A stretch of 64,000 nt of DNA from Viridilinea sp964592425 (GCA_964592425.1 CAZQCG010000014.1:36727-100726); one strand, 5' to 3'. Shown: positions 49,712 through 58,615, counted from the stretch's first letter. The notes: generated by a model not told the origin, from the sequence alone. Translations and numbers: made by a program.

Positions 49712-50887
49712 TTAAACCTCATCAGGGCTGGTTTCCTGATCACTGAAGAAGCGCTGCAGCGCCCGGTTGACGACCTCGGGCCGTTCGATCATCGGCAGGT
49801 GTCCACAGCCGTTGATCAGCGCTAAGGCCGCCCCGCTGATGAGCGTATGGGCCTTGCGTACGTCTTCCTGGTGGGCTACCCGATCCTCCGCCCCGGCCAG
49901 GCAGAGGCAGGGCAGCTTGAGTGTAGCCAGGGCCTCGTGCAGTTGCGGATTGGCGGCCACGGTCAGGCTGGTGAGATAGGCGCGGGGGTCGCTGCGGGCG
50001 TGGTCGGCCAGGTAGGCATGCCAACGGGCCGGGTTGGCTGGCGAGCCATAGAGCTGCCATGCGCTGAGGGTGCTCGCCAGGGGTGGGCTCTGCATCAGCA
50101 GTTGATTGACCGGCTGCCACAGGTTGAAGAGTGGCCGGGCCAGGCCGAGTGAGAGGTCGAGCGGCGGGCGGGCCACGTTGAGGGCCAGTAGATCGGGGCT
50201 GAAGCCACGCACGCCCAGGCTGAGCAGGGCAACCCGGCCTACGCGGGTGGGCTGGTTCGCCGCGATGACGGCGGCGATCGCCGCGCCCAGGCCATGGCCC
50301 AGCAGATCAAAGTGGGGCAGATCGAGAGCCTGAATCCAGGCCAGCACATCGCCGGTCATGCTCGCCAGGGTAGGTGCCCATGAACGGGCTGGCGACTCGC
50401 CTGAGCCGGGTAGATCAAGGGCATAACAGGAACGCTGGTCGGCCAGCGCACTCAGGGCATCAACCCACAGCCTGGCCGAGGCGCCCCAGCCGTGCAGCAG
50501 CAGCAGGGGCGGGCCGCTCCCGGCGGCCAGGTAGCTGGTTGGGCCGGTCGCAGTCTGGATCCGCCAGCGCACTGCTGGCCCGGCTGGACGGGCGCGTGGG
50601 GATGTGGGCGGTGCTGGGGGCGGATGCTGAATAGGCTGTGCTGCGGGTAAAGCTGTGGGCGATGGCTCGGTGGGTAGCTCAACGGCACTGGTGGAGAGGC
50701 GCAGACCACGGCCCCGGCGTGGGGGTGTGGCAAGTGCGGGCGGTGGCTCAGTGGCGGGCGGTGGCTCGGCGGCGCTGGTGGAGAGGCGCAAACCCCGGCC
50801 CCGGCGTGGGGGCGGCGCAGGGACGGGCGCTTCAGTCGGTTCGGGTGTGCTGCCAAGGTGTGGCGGCCCCTCTGGCTCAGGGGACAT
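49712..50887 (-). CDS. Alpha/beta-hydrolase-fold protein lacking the nucleophilic serine
   Basis: Protein of about 391 aa. Residues ~1-115 are disordered, Pro/Ala-rich, with an exact duplicate of the motif RRGRGLRLSTSA. The fold follows: 'LLLLHGWGASARLWVDALSAL', 'CYALDLPGSGES', then the elbow 'FDLLGHGLGAAIAAV'. Gly199 replaces the usual Ser of GHSxG (codon GGC). Later Asp ('AGAEDRVAH') and His ('NGCGHLPMIERP') positions remain. It is therefore probably non-hydrolytic or uses another chemistry. The ATG at 50887 overlaps the 3' end of parA by 11 bases, so the two are coupled. Confidence 0.8.
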   Translation of the reverse strand: MSPEPEGPPHLGSTPEPTEAPVPAPPPRRGRGLRLSTSAAEPPPATEPPPALATPPRRGRGLRLSTSAVELPTEPSPTALPAAQPIQHPPPAPPTSPRARPAGPAVRWRIQTATGPTSYLAAGSGPPLLLLHGWGASARLWVDALSALADQRSCYALDLPGSGESPARSWAPTLASMTGDVLAWIQALDLPHFDLLGHGLGAAIAAVIAANQPTRVGRVALLSLGVRGFSPDLLALNVARPPLDLSLGLARPLFNLWQPVNQLLMQSPPLASTLSAWQLYGSPANPARWHAYLADHARSDPRAYLTSLTVAANPQLHEALATLKLPCLCLAGAEDRVAHQEDVRKAHTLISGAALALINGCGHLPMIERPEVVNRALQRFFSDQETSPDEV

Positions 50888-51641
50888 AACGGGCCTCCAA
50901 CTCAGCCGCGAGGGCCATATAGGCCAGGGCCCCGGCACTCTGCGGCGCATAGCTATTGATCGGCATGCCGCTTGAGGGAGCCTCAGCCAGCTTGACATTG
51001 ATCGGGATTACCGTCGTGAAGACCAGACTGCCATAGCGCTCACGCACCTCCTGCTCGATCTGGCCACTAAGATTGGTGCGCCGGTCGGCCAGGGTACAGA
51101 TAATCCCGCCGATCCGCAGGTCGCTATGGATCTCGCGCACCAGCTCAATCGTCTGCTCAAGCTGCGGCATCGCTTTGAGGGCATAGGCATGCAGCTGCAT
51201 CGGCACCAGCACATGGTCGGCGGCAGCGAGGGCGTTAAGCGAGAAGATACCCAGGCTTGGCGGCGGGTCGATCAGGATATAGTCATACTGCGCTCGGCTT
51301 GCGCGGAGCGCCTTGCGCAGCAGCAACTCACGGCCCACCTTGCCAGCCAGTTCCAGCTCGGCACCGGCCAGATCCAGCGACGAAGGGATCAAGTCAGGGC
51401 CAGCCCTGGTAGGCATAGTTGCAAAGGCTGTGCCGCGCTCAGGGTTGAGTAGCACCTCGTAGACACTATACTCCAGGCTTGCGGGATCAACCCCCAACCC
51501 CTGAGTCAGATTCGCCTGGGGGTCAAGATCGATCAACAGCACCCGTCGTCCGCGTTCGGCCAGCATGGCCCCCAGACTCAGGCTCGTCGTCGTTTTACCG
51601 ACCCCACCCTTCTGCATCGCCAGCGCAAGCACATGCCCCAT
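50877..51641 (-). CDS. ParA/Soj-family ATPase
   Basis: Deviant Walker ATPase of about 254 aa. It has 'LALAMQKGGVGKTTTSLSLGAMLAERGRRVLLIDLDPQANLTQGLGVDP' (KGGVGKT), 'YDYILIDPPPSLGIFSLNALAAADHVLVPMQ' and 'PINVKLAEAPSSGMPI'. It is the chromosomal/ParA-like length without an N-terminal HTH. No parB or centromere-like repeats are seen, so it may position another cargo, possibly the coupled downstream protein. The ATG at 51641 starts 'MGHVLALAMQKGG'; a GTG six bases earlier is possible. Confidence 0.9.
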   Translation of the reverse strand: MGHVLALAMQKGGVGKTTTSLSLGAMLAERGRRVLLIDLDPQANLTQGLGVDPASLEYSVYEVLLNPERGTAFATMPTRAGPDLIPSSLDLAGAELELAGKVGRELLLRKALRASRAQYDYILIDPPPSLGIFSLNALAAADHVLVPMQLHAYALKAMPQLEQTIELVREIHSDLRIGGIICTLADRRTNLSGQIEQEVRERYGSLVFTTVIPINVKLAEAPSSGMPINSYAPQSAGALAYMALAAELEARYVP

Positions 51642-51936
51642 GACCACCGCTCCGCTTCTGGTTCGCTTCGTTGCTCTCTCGATTGTACCATCCCTTCTCA
51701 GGGAGGCTTAGACTTGATAAGACAAGGTTTCAGCAGTGGGCGATCCAGCTTGACAGTTTGCCCACAGCTCCCACAACCCCCACCGCCCCCACACCACACG
51801 CGGTCGGGTTGTCGGGTTATCGGGTTGTCGCCCAAACGGTCAAGCCGGTTTGAACCATATCTAAGGTTGATGAGCCTGTTGGGTGCGGCGTAGAGTCTTG
51901 CACCGCACCGCCCGCCGCAGCGAATCCATGGCGTAG

Positions 51937-51958
51937 GGGCGGGCCGGTGTGCCCGCCC
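51937..51958. repeat. GC-rich hairpin
   Basis: GGGCGGGC / GCCCGCCC, 8-bp perfect stem with a 6-base loop, one of two similar hairpins in this spacer. Confidence 0.55.
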
Positions 51959-52015
51959 GCGCCGCAGCGCATGGCACCATTGCCGCGTGGTCAAGGCCGC
52001 CATGCGGCGTTTGGC

Positions 52016-52037
52016 GGGCGGACACGTGGGTCCGCCC
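52016..52037. repeat. GC-rich hairpin
   Basis: GGGCGGAC / GTCCGCCC, 8-bp perfect stem with a 6-base loop, 58 bases upstream of the promoter. Confidence 0.55.
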
Positions 52038-52094
52038 CTCCCCGGTGCGGATTCGGTGCAAACCAATGCGTCACACCCATGCGGCCTTCGGCTT

Positions 52095-52123
52095 TTGACG
52101 CAGTGCGCAACGTCGATTACACT
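52095..52123 (+). promoter_or_regulatory. Promoter of the iron-type alcohol dehydrogenase gene
   Basis: TTGACG (52095-52100), 17-bp spacer, TACACT (52118-52123), followed by a leader of about 60 bases to the ATG at 52193. It may also serve mcr, which starts 118 bases after the dehydrogenase gene. Confidence 0.6.
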
Positions 52124-52192
52124 AGAACCAGTCCCCCGAGCCGTGATTCACTGTCAGCCCTGCGAGAGCAAGCACAACAAGGAGGTTGATTG

Positions 52193-53362
52193 ATGCAGCC
52201 GCGAGAGTTTATTATGCCGGCCCAGGTCGTTGTTGGTTCTGACGCGATCTTGCAACTTGGCGATCTGTGCCGCAAGCGTGGCTGGCGCAAGGCGCTGATC
52301 GTGACCGACAAGATTATGCAGAGCCTTGGCCTGGTTGCGCGCACCGAGCAGTTGCTGGCAGACGCTGGCATTCCCTCCGTCGTCTATGCCGGAGTCAATA
52401 CCGAGCCGGTGGTTGAGTTTGTGCAGGAGGGTTTGGCCGCCTTCCAGAGCGGCGGGTGCGATTTTGTGGTCGCTGTTGGTGGTGGCAGCCCGATCGATGC
52501 GGCCAAGGCCATCGCGGTGATGAGCACCAACGCTGGCTCGATCGAGCAGTACAAGGGCATCGGCAAACTCACGGTGCCTGGTGTCCCCCTGGTGGCCATC
52601 CCCACAACTGCGGGCACCGGCAGTGAGGCTACGCTCTACACGGTGATTACCGATCAGAAGACTGATGTGAAGATGCTGATTGGTAGCCCCTACCTGATGC
52701 CGACTGTGGCTCTGGTTGATCCGCTGCTGACGCTCTCGTCGCCTCCCGGCGTGACGGCGGCGACGGGTGTTGACGCGCTGGTGCATGCAATTGAGGCGTA
52801 CGTCTCGGTTAAGCGGCAGCCGATGACCGACATCTTCTGCCTCTCGGCGATCGAGTTGATCGCTGGCAATATCCGCCAGGCCTGGTCGAACGGCAACAAC
52901 ATCGCCGCCCGAGAGAAGATGATGCTTGGTGCGCTCCAGGCCGGTATCGCCTTCAGCAACTCCTCGGTAGCTCTGGTGCATGGCATGTCGCGCCCGATTG
53001 GGGCCAACTTCCACATCGCCCATGGCGTCTCCAACGCGGCCCTGCTGGCGGTCGTCTCTGAGTTCAGCCTGATCGGCGATCCCGAGCGCTACGGCCATGT
53101 CGCGCGGGCGATGGGCGAGCCGGTGGCGGGCCTCGCGCAGATGGAGGCCGCTGACGCCTCGGTCAAAGCCATTCGCCGTCTGGTGCGTGATATTCGCATT
53201 CCCTCCCTGCGCCAGCTTGGGGTTGACCGCGACCGGCTGATGGAGCTCGCCCCGGCTATGGCCGAGGCGGCGATTGATAGCGGCAGCCCCGGCAACAACC
53301 CACGTAAGCCGACGCGCCAGGAGATCATTGAACTCTACGCCCTGGCCTACGACGAAGAGTAA
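52193..53362 (+). CDS. Iron-containing (group III) alcohol dehydrogenase
   Basis: NAD(P)-dependent dehydrogenase of about 389 aa. The cofactor loop is 'DFVVAVGGGSPIDAAKAIAVM', then 'VPLVAIPTTAGTGSEAT', 'MPTVALVDPLLTLSSPPGVTAATGVDALVHAIEAYVS' and 'NSSVALVHGMSRPIGANFHIAHGVSNAALL'. The metal ligands are the Asp of VDALVHA-type and the His residues in these blocks. GGAGG lies 7 bases before the ATG. Its position next to malonyl-CoA reductase suggests it might reduce a semialdehyde such as malonate semialdehyde, but the family is broad and this is inference. Confidence 0.92.
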   Translation: MQPREFIMPAQVVVGSDAILQLGDLCRKRGWRKALIVTDKIMQSLGLVARTEQLLADAGIPSVVYAGVNTEPVVEFVQEGLAAFQSGGCDFVVAVGGGSPIDAAKAIAVMSTNAGSIEQYKGIGKLTVPGVPLVAIPTTAGTGSEATLYTVITDQKTDVKMLIGSPYLMPTVALVDPLLTLSSPPGVTAATGVDALVHAIEAYVSVKRQPMTDIFCLSAIELIAGNIRQAWSNGNNIAAREKMMLGALQAGIAFSNSSVALVHGMSRPIGANFHIAHGVSNAALLAVVSEFSLIGDPERYGHVARAMGEPVAGLAQMEAADASVKAIRRLVRDIRIPSLRQLGVDRDRLMELAPAMAEAAIDSGSPGNNPRKPTRQEIIELYALAYDEE

Positions 53363-53480
53363 GCCTGTCCCACCCATTCGCACCCAGGCGCACTACCCGG
53401 ATGGGCGGTACGCCTGGGCAGACCCTGGGGCACAATCGGTATGTTCAAGATTTCACTAAAGCAAAGCAGGGGGCGCGACG

Positions 53481-56400
53481 ATGAGCGGAGCTACGGCAGC
53501 TGGACGGCTTGAAGGAAAAGTGGCCCTGATCACCGGTGCCGCCGGCACCATCGGCGCGGTGATTACCAGGCGCTACCTGGAAGAGGGTGCGACCGTTGTC
53601 CTTGCCGGGCGTAATGCACAGCGCCTGGAAGCCTACCGCGAGACCTTATTGAATGAGCTTGGGCTTGCCCCGGCGCGGGTGGTGATTGCGCCGATGGACG
53701 GCAGTGCGATTGCTGCGGTGCGCCCCGCTGTTGCTGCGGTGATCGCGCAACTCGGTCGGATTGATGTGCTGGTCAATAATGCTGGCAGTGCCGGTGCCTG
53801 TCGCCGCCTGGCCGAGTTGCCGATCAGCCCGGCTGACCGCCAGGGCGATGAAGAGACTCTGACCGAGAGTGTTGGCAATCTGCTTGGCATCACCTGGAAT
53901 GTGCTGCGTGCCGTCGCGCCACACCTTGCGCCCGGGGCCAGCGTGGTGAATGTTTCAACCATCTTTGCCCGCGCCGACTACTACGGACGCATCCCCTATG
54001 TGGTGCCCAAAGCTGCCCTCAACGCCCTCAGCCTGGCCGCTGCTGCCGAACTGGGTGAGCGCGGGGTGCGGGTCAATACGATTGCGCCCGGCCCGATTGC
54101 CAGTGAGCGCATCGACAGTCTGCTTGAGCGGATGGACGCCCTCAAGGGCGAGGCCCCAGCGACCACGGCCTCCGGTATCCTTGAGTTGATGCGCCTGGCC
54201 CGTCCTGATGCTGCCGGTCGACCGGTACGCGGCTTCGCCACGCCCCTTGATGTGGCCAATACCGCCGTCTACCTCGGCAGCGACGAGTCGGCGGCCCTCT
54301 CTGGCGAGTTGATCGAAGTAACCAACGGTATGGATGTGTCTGACGCCAGCCGCACCACCTTTACGGCCCGCCCCGGCCTGCGGGCCGTCGATGGGAGCGG
54401 GCGTAGTGTACTGATCGCGGCTGGCGACCAGGTTGAAGATGCGATGGCCCTCACGGGCGTATTGCGCTCCTGCGGGGCCGATGTGGCGATTGGCTTCCGC
54501 TCGCCTGAGGCGATTGCACGGATCGAGGAGTTCCTCGCCGAGAGCCATCGTTTCGCTGGTGAGAGCTTCACCCCGCCCCTCGTTCTGCACCTCGATCCGG
54601 CTACCCCTGAGACGGTTGAGGCGGCCCTGACACTGATCAACGAGAGTAATGGCCCGCTCCAGGGCGTGATTGTTCTACCCGCCCGCAGTGCTACCCAGTC
54701 TGCCTCGGTGCTCGGTGCGGACGATGAGACGCTTGCCGCCTTCCTCAACGAAGAGATCGTCGGGACGGTGGTGCTCGCCTCGCGGCTGGCTCGCTACTGG
54801 GAAGGGCTGAGCCTTGCGGCCGGGGCTGAACGCTATCAGCCGCGGGTGATCTTCCTCTCCAATGCCGACGACCGTGCCGGGAATGTATTCTCCGAGCTGA
54901 TCAGCGCTGGCATCGAGCAGTTGGTACGTGTCTGGCGCCACGAGTCGGAGGTCGATACGGCCCGTGCGGCCGATGGGGCACGCCATCTGCTGCCGATCTG
55001 GTCTAACCAGATCGTGCGCTATGTCAATACTGAAGAGGATGGACTCGACTTCGCCTGTGCTGCCACGGCTCAACTTCTGCTCAGCGACCGCCGGATCGAA
55101 CAGATCAGCCTCTACGTGCCGCGCAAGATCGCCGCAACCACCGGGGCCCGTCGGCCCTCCTTCGGTTGGGCCGAGAGCCTGATTGGCCTGCACCTGGGCA
55201 AGGTGGCCCTGATCACCGGCGGCAGCGCTGGCATTGGTGGCCAGGTTGGGCGTCTGCTGGCTCTGGCTGGGGGACGGGTTATGCTTGCCGCCCGCGACAA
55301 GCTCAAGCTCGAGCAATTCCGGGCGATGATCGTCCACGAGCTTGAAGAGGTTGGCTATAACGATGCTGGCTCGCGGGTACAGATCTTCCCCGATTGTGAT
55401 GTGGCCCGTGAGGCCGATATGGCCGCGCTGGTCGAACGTACCCTGGCCACCTTCGGACGGGTCGATTATCTGATCAACAACGCAGGTATCTCGGGCCAGG
55501 AAGAGATGGTGCTCGACATGCCGCTCAAGGGCTGGCGTCACACGCTCAACGCCAACCTGATCAGCAACTACTCGCTGATCCGCAAACTCGCCCCGCTGAT
55601 GAAGCAGCAGGGCAGTGGCTACATCCTCAACGTCTCATCCTACTTCGGCGGTGAGAAATACGCGGCGATCTCCTATCCTAACCGCGCCGACTACGCCGTG
55701 AGTAAGGCTGGCCAGCGGGCCTTGGCCGAGGCAATGGCTCGTCTGCTTGGCCCGGAGGTGCAGATCAACGCCCTGGCACCTGGGCCGGTCGAGGGTGAGC
55801 GGCTCAAGGGTGCCGGCGAGCGCCCGGGGCTCTTCATGCGCCGTGGCCGTCTGATCCTCGAGAACAAGCGTCTCAACGAGCTCTACGGGGCCCTGGTGCG
55901 CGCTAGCCGCAGCAGCGGAAAGCCAATTGCCGAGTTGTTGGACTACCTGGCTGGCAATAGCGTTGCCGTCCTGTCCAGCGGCGACGCCCCCGCACCGCTG
56001 CGTGAGCTTGCCGCCGGCATTGCCAAAGAGAGCGACGCCTCAGCCTCCTCCGGCACCTACCTGATCAACCGCTCGATCGCCGAGAAGCTCACCACGCGCC
56101 TGCGCACCGGCTCTTACATCTCTGCGGCTACTGCTGTGACGATCCAGCCTGCCGAGCATCCGCCCGAGCCCTTCTTTGCCCGTGGCCAGATCGAGCGTGA
56201 GGCGCGCAAGGTGCGCGATGGGGTTATGAGCATGCTCTACCTCCAGCGCATGCCCACCGAGTATGACGTAGCCATTGCCACCGTCTACTACCTGGCCGAT
56301 CGTGCGGTCAGCGGAGAGACCTTCCACCCCTCCGGTGGATTGCGCTACGAGCGCACGCCCACTGGCGGCGAACTCTTCGGCCAGCCCCCCGCCGAGCGGC

Positions 56401-57146
56401 TCGCCGAACTGGTTGGCAGCACGGTCTACCTGATTGGTGAGCATCTGGAGGAGCACCTTGAACTGCTGGCCCGGGCCTACCTCGAGCGCCACGGTGTGGC
56501 TCGGGTGGTGATGATCACCGAGACCGAGGCTGGCTCTGAGCATATCGCTAATCGCTTACGCGACCATGTTGAGGCCGGGCACCTCAAACTGGTTGTGGCC
56601 GGTGACGATATCGAAGGTGCGCTTGACCGGGCCGTGGCCGAGTTTGGTCGCCCTGGGCCGATCGTCTGCACCCCCTTCCGCGCCCTGCCGACGGCCCCGC
56701 TGGTGGGTCGCAAGGATAGCGACTGGAGCACCGTGCTTGACGAGCAGGGCTTCGCCGATGTCTGTGAGCAGCAGCTCACCCACCACTTCCGGGTGGCCCA
56801 CAAGGCCAGCCTGATGGACGGCGTGGCACTCGTGCTGGTGACCTCCGAGACCACAGCAACCACGCCGACCGACCAGTTCGCTCTGGCCAACTTTGTCAAG
56901 ACCACGATGCACGCCTTTACGGCCACCATCGGCACTGAAAGCGAGCGCACCGTCCACCGCATCCTGGTCAACCAGGTTGACCTGACGCGCCAGGCGCGTG
57001 CCGAAGAGCCGCGCAGCGAGCCCGAACGCCGTCAGGAGCTGGAGCGTTTCGTTGATGCGGTGCTACTGACCACTGCGCCCCTGCCCAGGGCCGACGATAG
57101 CCGCTACACCGGGCGCATCCACCGTGGACGGGCGATCACCGTATAG
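53481..57146 (+). CDS. mcr: Bifunctional malonyl-CoA reductase (3-hydroxypropionate-forming)
   Basis: Enzyme of 1221 aa, matching the ~1219-aa Chloroflexus protein. It reduces malonyl-CoA through malonate semialdehyde to 3-hydroxypropionate with NADPH, the key step of the 3-hydroxypropionate bi-cycle. The N-terminal half is an extended SDR that reduces the semialdehyde ('ALITGAAGTIGAVITRRYLEEGATVVLAGRN', Y173-x3-K177 in 'IPYVVPKAAL'). The C-terminal half reduces the CoA ester ('ALITGGSAGIGGQVGRLLALAGG' from ~574, Y738-x3-K742 in 'ADYAVSKAGQ'). Both cofactor motifs and both YxxxK pairs are intact. A purine-rich AGGGGG site precedes the ATG. Confidence 0.96.
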   Translation: MSGATAAGRLEGKVALITGAAGTIGAVITRRYLEEGATVVLAGRNAQRLEAYRETLLNELGLAPARVVIAPMDGSAIAAVRPAVAAVIAQLGRIDVLVNNAGSAGACRRLAELPISPADRQGDEETLTESVGNLLGITWNVLRAVAPHLAPGASVVNVSTIFARADYYGRIPYVVPKAALNALSLAAAAELGERGVRVNTIAPGPIASERIDSLLERMDALKGEAPATTASGILELMRLARPDAAGRPVRGFATPLDVANTAVYLGSDESAALSGELIEVTNGMDVSDASRTTFTARPGLRAVDGSGRSVLIAAGDQVEDAMALTGVLRSCGADVAIGFRSPEAIARIEEFLAESHRFAGESFTPPLVLHLDPATPETVEAALTLINESNGPLQGVIVLPARSATQSASVLGADDETLAAFLNEEIVGTVVLASRLARYWEGLSLAAGAERYQPRVIFLSNADDRAGNVFSELISAGIEQLVRVWRHESEVDTARAADGARHLLPIWSNQIVRYVNTEEDGLDFACAATAQLLLSDRRIEQISLYVPRKIAATTGARRPSFGWAESLIGLHLGKVALITGGSAGIGGQVGRLLALAGGRVMLAARDKLKLEQFRAMIVHELEEVGYNDAGSRVQIFPDCDVAREADMAALVERTLATFGRVDYLINNAGISGQEEMVLDMPLKGWRHTLNANLISNYSLIRKLAPLMKQQGSGYILNVSSYFGGEKYAAISYPNRADYAVSKAGQRALAEAMARLLGPEVQINALAPGPVEGERLKGAGERPGLFMRRGRLILENKRLNELYGALVRASRSSGKPIAELLDYLAGNSVAVLSSGDAPAPLRELAAGIAKESDASASSGTYLINRSIAEKLTTRLRTGSYISAATAVTIQPAEHPPEPFFARGQIEREARKVRDGVMSMLYLQRMPTEYDVAIATVYYLADRAVSGETFHPSGGLRYERTPTGGELFGQPPAERLAELVGSTVYLIGEHLEEHLELLARAYLERHGVARVVMITETEAGSEHIANRLRDHVEAGHLKLVVAGDDIEGALDRAVAEFGRPGPIVCTPFRALPTAPLVGRKDSDWSTVLDEQGFADVCEQQLTHHFRVAHKASLMDGVALVLVTSETTATTPTDQFALANFVKTTMHAFTATIGTESERTVHRILVNQVDLTRQARAEEPRSEPERRQELERFVDAVLLTTAPLPRADDSRYTGRIHRGRAITV

Positions 57147-57186
57147 GAACGGTGTTGGTTGTGTTGAGATGCGCTGCATGAGCTTC

Positions 57187-57229
57187 ACCCTCTGCCTCTC
57201 TCCCACTACGCGGGAGAGGGGCAGAGGGT
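57187..57229. terminator. 18-bp inverted repeat between convergent genes
   Basis: Arms 57187-57204 and 57212-57229 pair over 18 positions with one T-G wobble; the loop is 7 bases. It lies 40 bases after mcr and 46 bases from the methyltransferase stop on the other strand, so it is placed as a bidirectional terminator. Confidence 0.8.
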
Positions 57230-57275
57230 TGCGATTCTTCATTCTGATGCCGCAAAGGACGGACGGGGCCACCAG

Positions 57276-58082
57276 CTAACGAGTCACTTTCTCGGCTACG
57301 ACGATCCCGAAGTTACCCCGCAGTGAGATGAGTTGGCCGTCCTGTTCAACCAGTTCGAAGCGCTCACGCAGGTGGGATGGGGCGGCGAGCAGCCAGCGTT
57401 CGAGCTCTTCCTGGGCCGCTTTGGGCATGCGCAGGCGGGCGGTCCAGTCGGCGAAGAGGTAGGGCTCACGCAGATCGGCTTCCATCAGCACAACACGCAG
57501 GCCAGCCTCGGCGCAGAAACGCTGCCAATCAGCGAAGCGGTAGGCCCGCACATGGCTGGGGTCACGCCAGCGCTCAAAGCGATCCATAAAGGCATCTTGC
57601 TCGGCATCCTCCAGCCCGATATGGTCGGAGATCAGCAGCAAGCCACCGGGACAGAGAGTACTGGCGCTGCTCTGCACAAAGGCAGGCACATCAGCGAAGT
57701 GGTGGGCCGCAACCCGGCAGGTGATCAACTCGAAGCTAGCCGGGGCAACTGGCAGCCGCTCGGCCTCACAACGCAGATAGGCCACCTGGGTTGCTCCCTG
57801 GGCGCTAAGATAGGTGCGGGCCGCCTGCAGCATCGGCAGGGTCAGGTCACTGGCGACCACATGGGCGACATAAGGCACAAAAGCGAGAGCGGTATGTCCG
57901 CCGCCGGTCGCCACATCAAGCAGGCGCTCGTGGCCGGCCGGGGCCGCCAATTCCACCAGGCGGGCCAGATCGGCCCCATGGGCATGGGTCGAACTGGTGA
58001 CATAGGCTCCGGCCGCCGGGCCGAACTGCGCCTGGGCCAGGGCCTTGATCGACTGGGCATTGCCAGGCAAGGCATCACGCAT
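57276..58082 (-). CDS. Class I SAM-dependent methyltransferase (UbiE/COQ5-like)
   Basis: Protein of about 268 aa. Motif I is 'ERLLDVATGGGHTALAFVPYVAHVVASDLTLPMLQAA', motif II/post-II 'LRCEAERLPVAPASFELITCRVAAHHFADVPAFVQSSASTLCPGGLLLISDHI'. 'YRFADWQRFCAEAGLRVV' follows. It resembles Methyltransf_11 small-molecule methyltransferases such as YcgJ or arsenite/quinone-type enzymes; the substrate is not predictable. The ATG at 58082 has GGAG 7 bases upstream. It converges on mcr. Confidence 0.88.
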   Translation of the reverse strand: MRDALPGNAQSIKALAQAQFGPAAGAYVTSSTHAHGADLARLVELAAPAGHERLLDVATGGGHTALAFVPYVAHVVASDLTLPMLQAARTYLSAQGATQVAYLRCEAERLPVAPASFELITCRVAAHHFADVPAFVQSSASTLCPGGLLLISDHIGLEDAEQDAFMDRFERWRDPSHVRAYRFADWQRFCAEAGLRVVLMEADLREPYLFADWTARLRMPKAAQEELERWLLAAPSHLRERFELVEQDGQLISLRGNFGIVVAEKVTR

Positions 58083-58133
58083 AGGGTACTCCGTTTCTAA
58101 TACGTGCTCTATAACGATCCTACGCCAGTTGTG

Positions 58134-58173
58134 AAACCTGTCAGGTGTGTCAGAGGTCGCACCTGACAGGTTT
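58134..58173. repeat. Perfect 14-bp inverted repeat (CCTGTCAGGTG type)
   Basis: AAACCTGTCAGGTG and its exact complement with a 12-base loop, in the divergent spacer between methyltransferase and HTH genes. The CCTGTCAGGTG core is itself partly repeated, as in a dispersed palindromic repeat family seen in many bacteria. Confidence 0.75.
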
Positions 58174-58245
58174 ACGACCCCGATGAGGATTGCTCTATTA
58201 TAAGATCGTACCATGCGTCGCGCGCTGTTTGCTCAACTCAGGGGC

Positions 58246-58273
58246 TTGACCCTATCCGCTCTCGTGTTACAAT
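58246..58273 (+). promoter_or_regulatory. Promoter of the HTH regulator gene
   Basis: TTGACC (58246-58251), 16-bp spacer, extended -10 TGT-TACAAT (TACAAT at 58268-58273), 34 bases before the ATG. Confidence 0.65.
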
Positions 58274-58306
58274 AGAGAGAAGATCTCGAAGTGTGAAGGA
58301 AGGCCT

Positions 58307-58615
58307 ATGAGTGACGAGTCGCAATACCCGCCCGCAAAGCCGCGTCGGCGTCCGCGCCAGGAATGGGATGCAGAGCGTATCCGTGCCCTGCGCGAGTATA
58401 TGAAGATGACCCAGCAGCAGATGGCCGATGAGCTCGAGGTTCGCCAGCAGACGATCAGCGAGTGGGAGACCGGCGTGCATAAACCCCATCGCTCAACCCA
58501 GAAGACCCTTTCGTTCGTTGCTGAGCGGGCTGGCTTCGCCTACCAGACGGATATACCAGCGTCGGACGAGACCGAAGCTGCGACAGAGGCGCAAACTCCC
58601 ACACAGGAGGGTTGA
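58307..58615 (+). CDS. Small XRE-type helix-turn-helix regulator
   Basis: DNA-binding protein of 102 aa. A basic N-terminal tail (KPRRRPRQEW) precedes an HTH of lambda-repressor type: 'IRALREYMKMTQQQMADELEVRQQTISEWETGVHKP'. An acidic, Thr/Glu/Ala-rich tail ends the protein. The ribosome site AGGAAGG is present. Its target is unknown; the following gene has a near-identical promoter, so autoregulation and control of the TPR genes are both possible. Confidence 0.88.
   Translation: MSDESQYPPAKPRRRPRQEWDAERIRALREYMKMTQQQMADELEVRQQTISEWETGVHKPHRSTQKTLSFVAERAGFAYQTDIPASDETEAATEAQTPTQEG

Larger units (their letters stand above)
51642..52192. other. Spacer between parA and the alcohol dehydrogenase gene
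   Basis: 551 bases without a credible gene. It contains a C-rich stretch (51760-51800), two GC-rich hairpins at 51937-51958 and 52016-52037, and the promoter at 52095-52123. Short frames here have no family features. Confidence 0.65.

Noticed and set aside
50877..52192. Chromosome partition locus or origin near parA
   Set aside because: No parB, no parS-like 16-mers and no DnaA-box cluster were seen; recF here is also outside a dnaA-dnaN context.
52154..53383. 409-codon minus-strand frame opposite the alcohol dehydrogenase
   Set aside because: His/Arg/Gln-rich shadow of a well-recognised dehydrogenase.
53363..53480. A separate promoter for mcr
   Set aside because: No -35/-10 pair at acceptable spacing was found; CACAAT occurs but without support.
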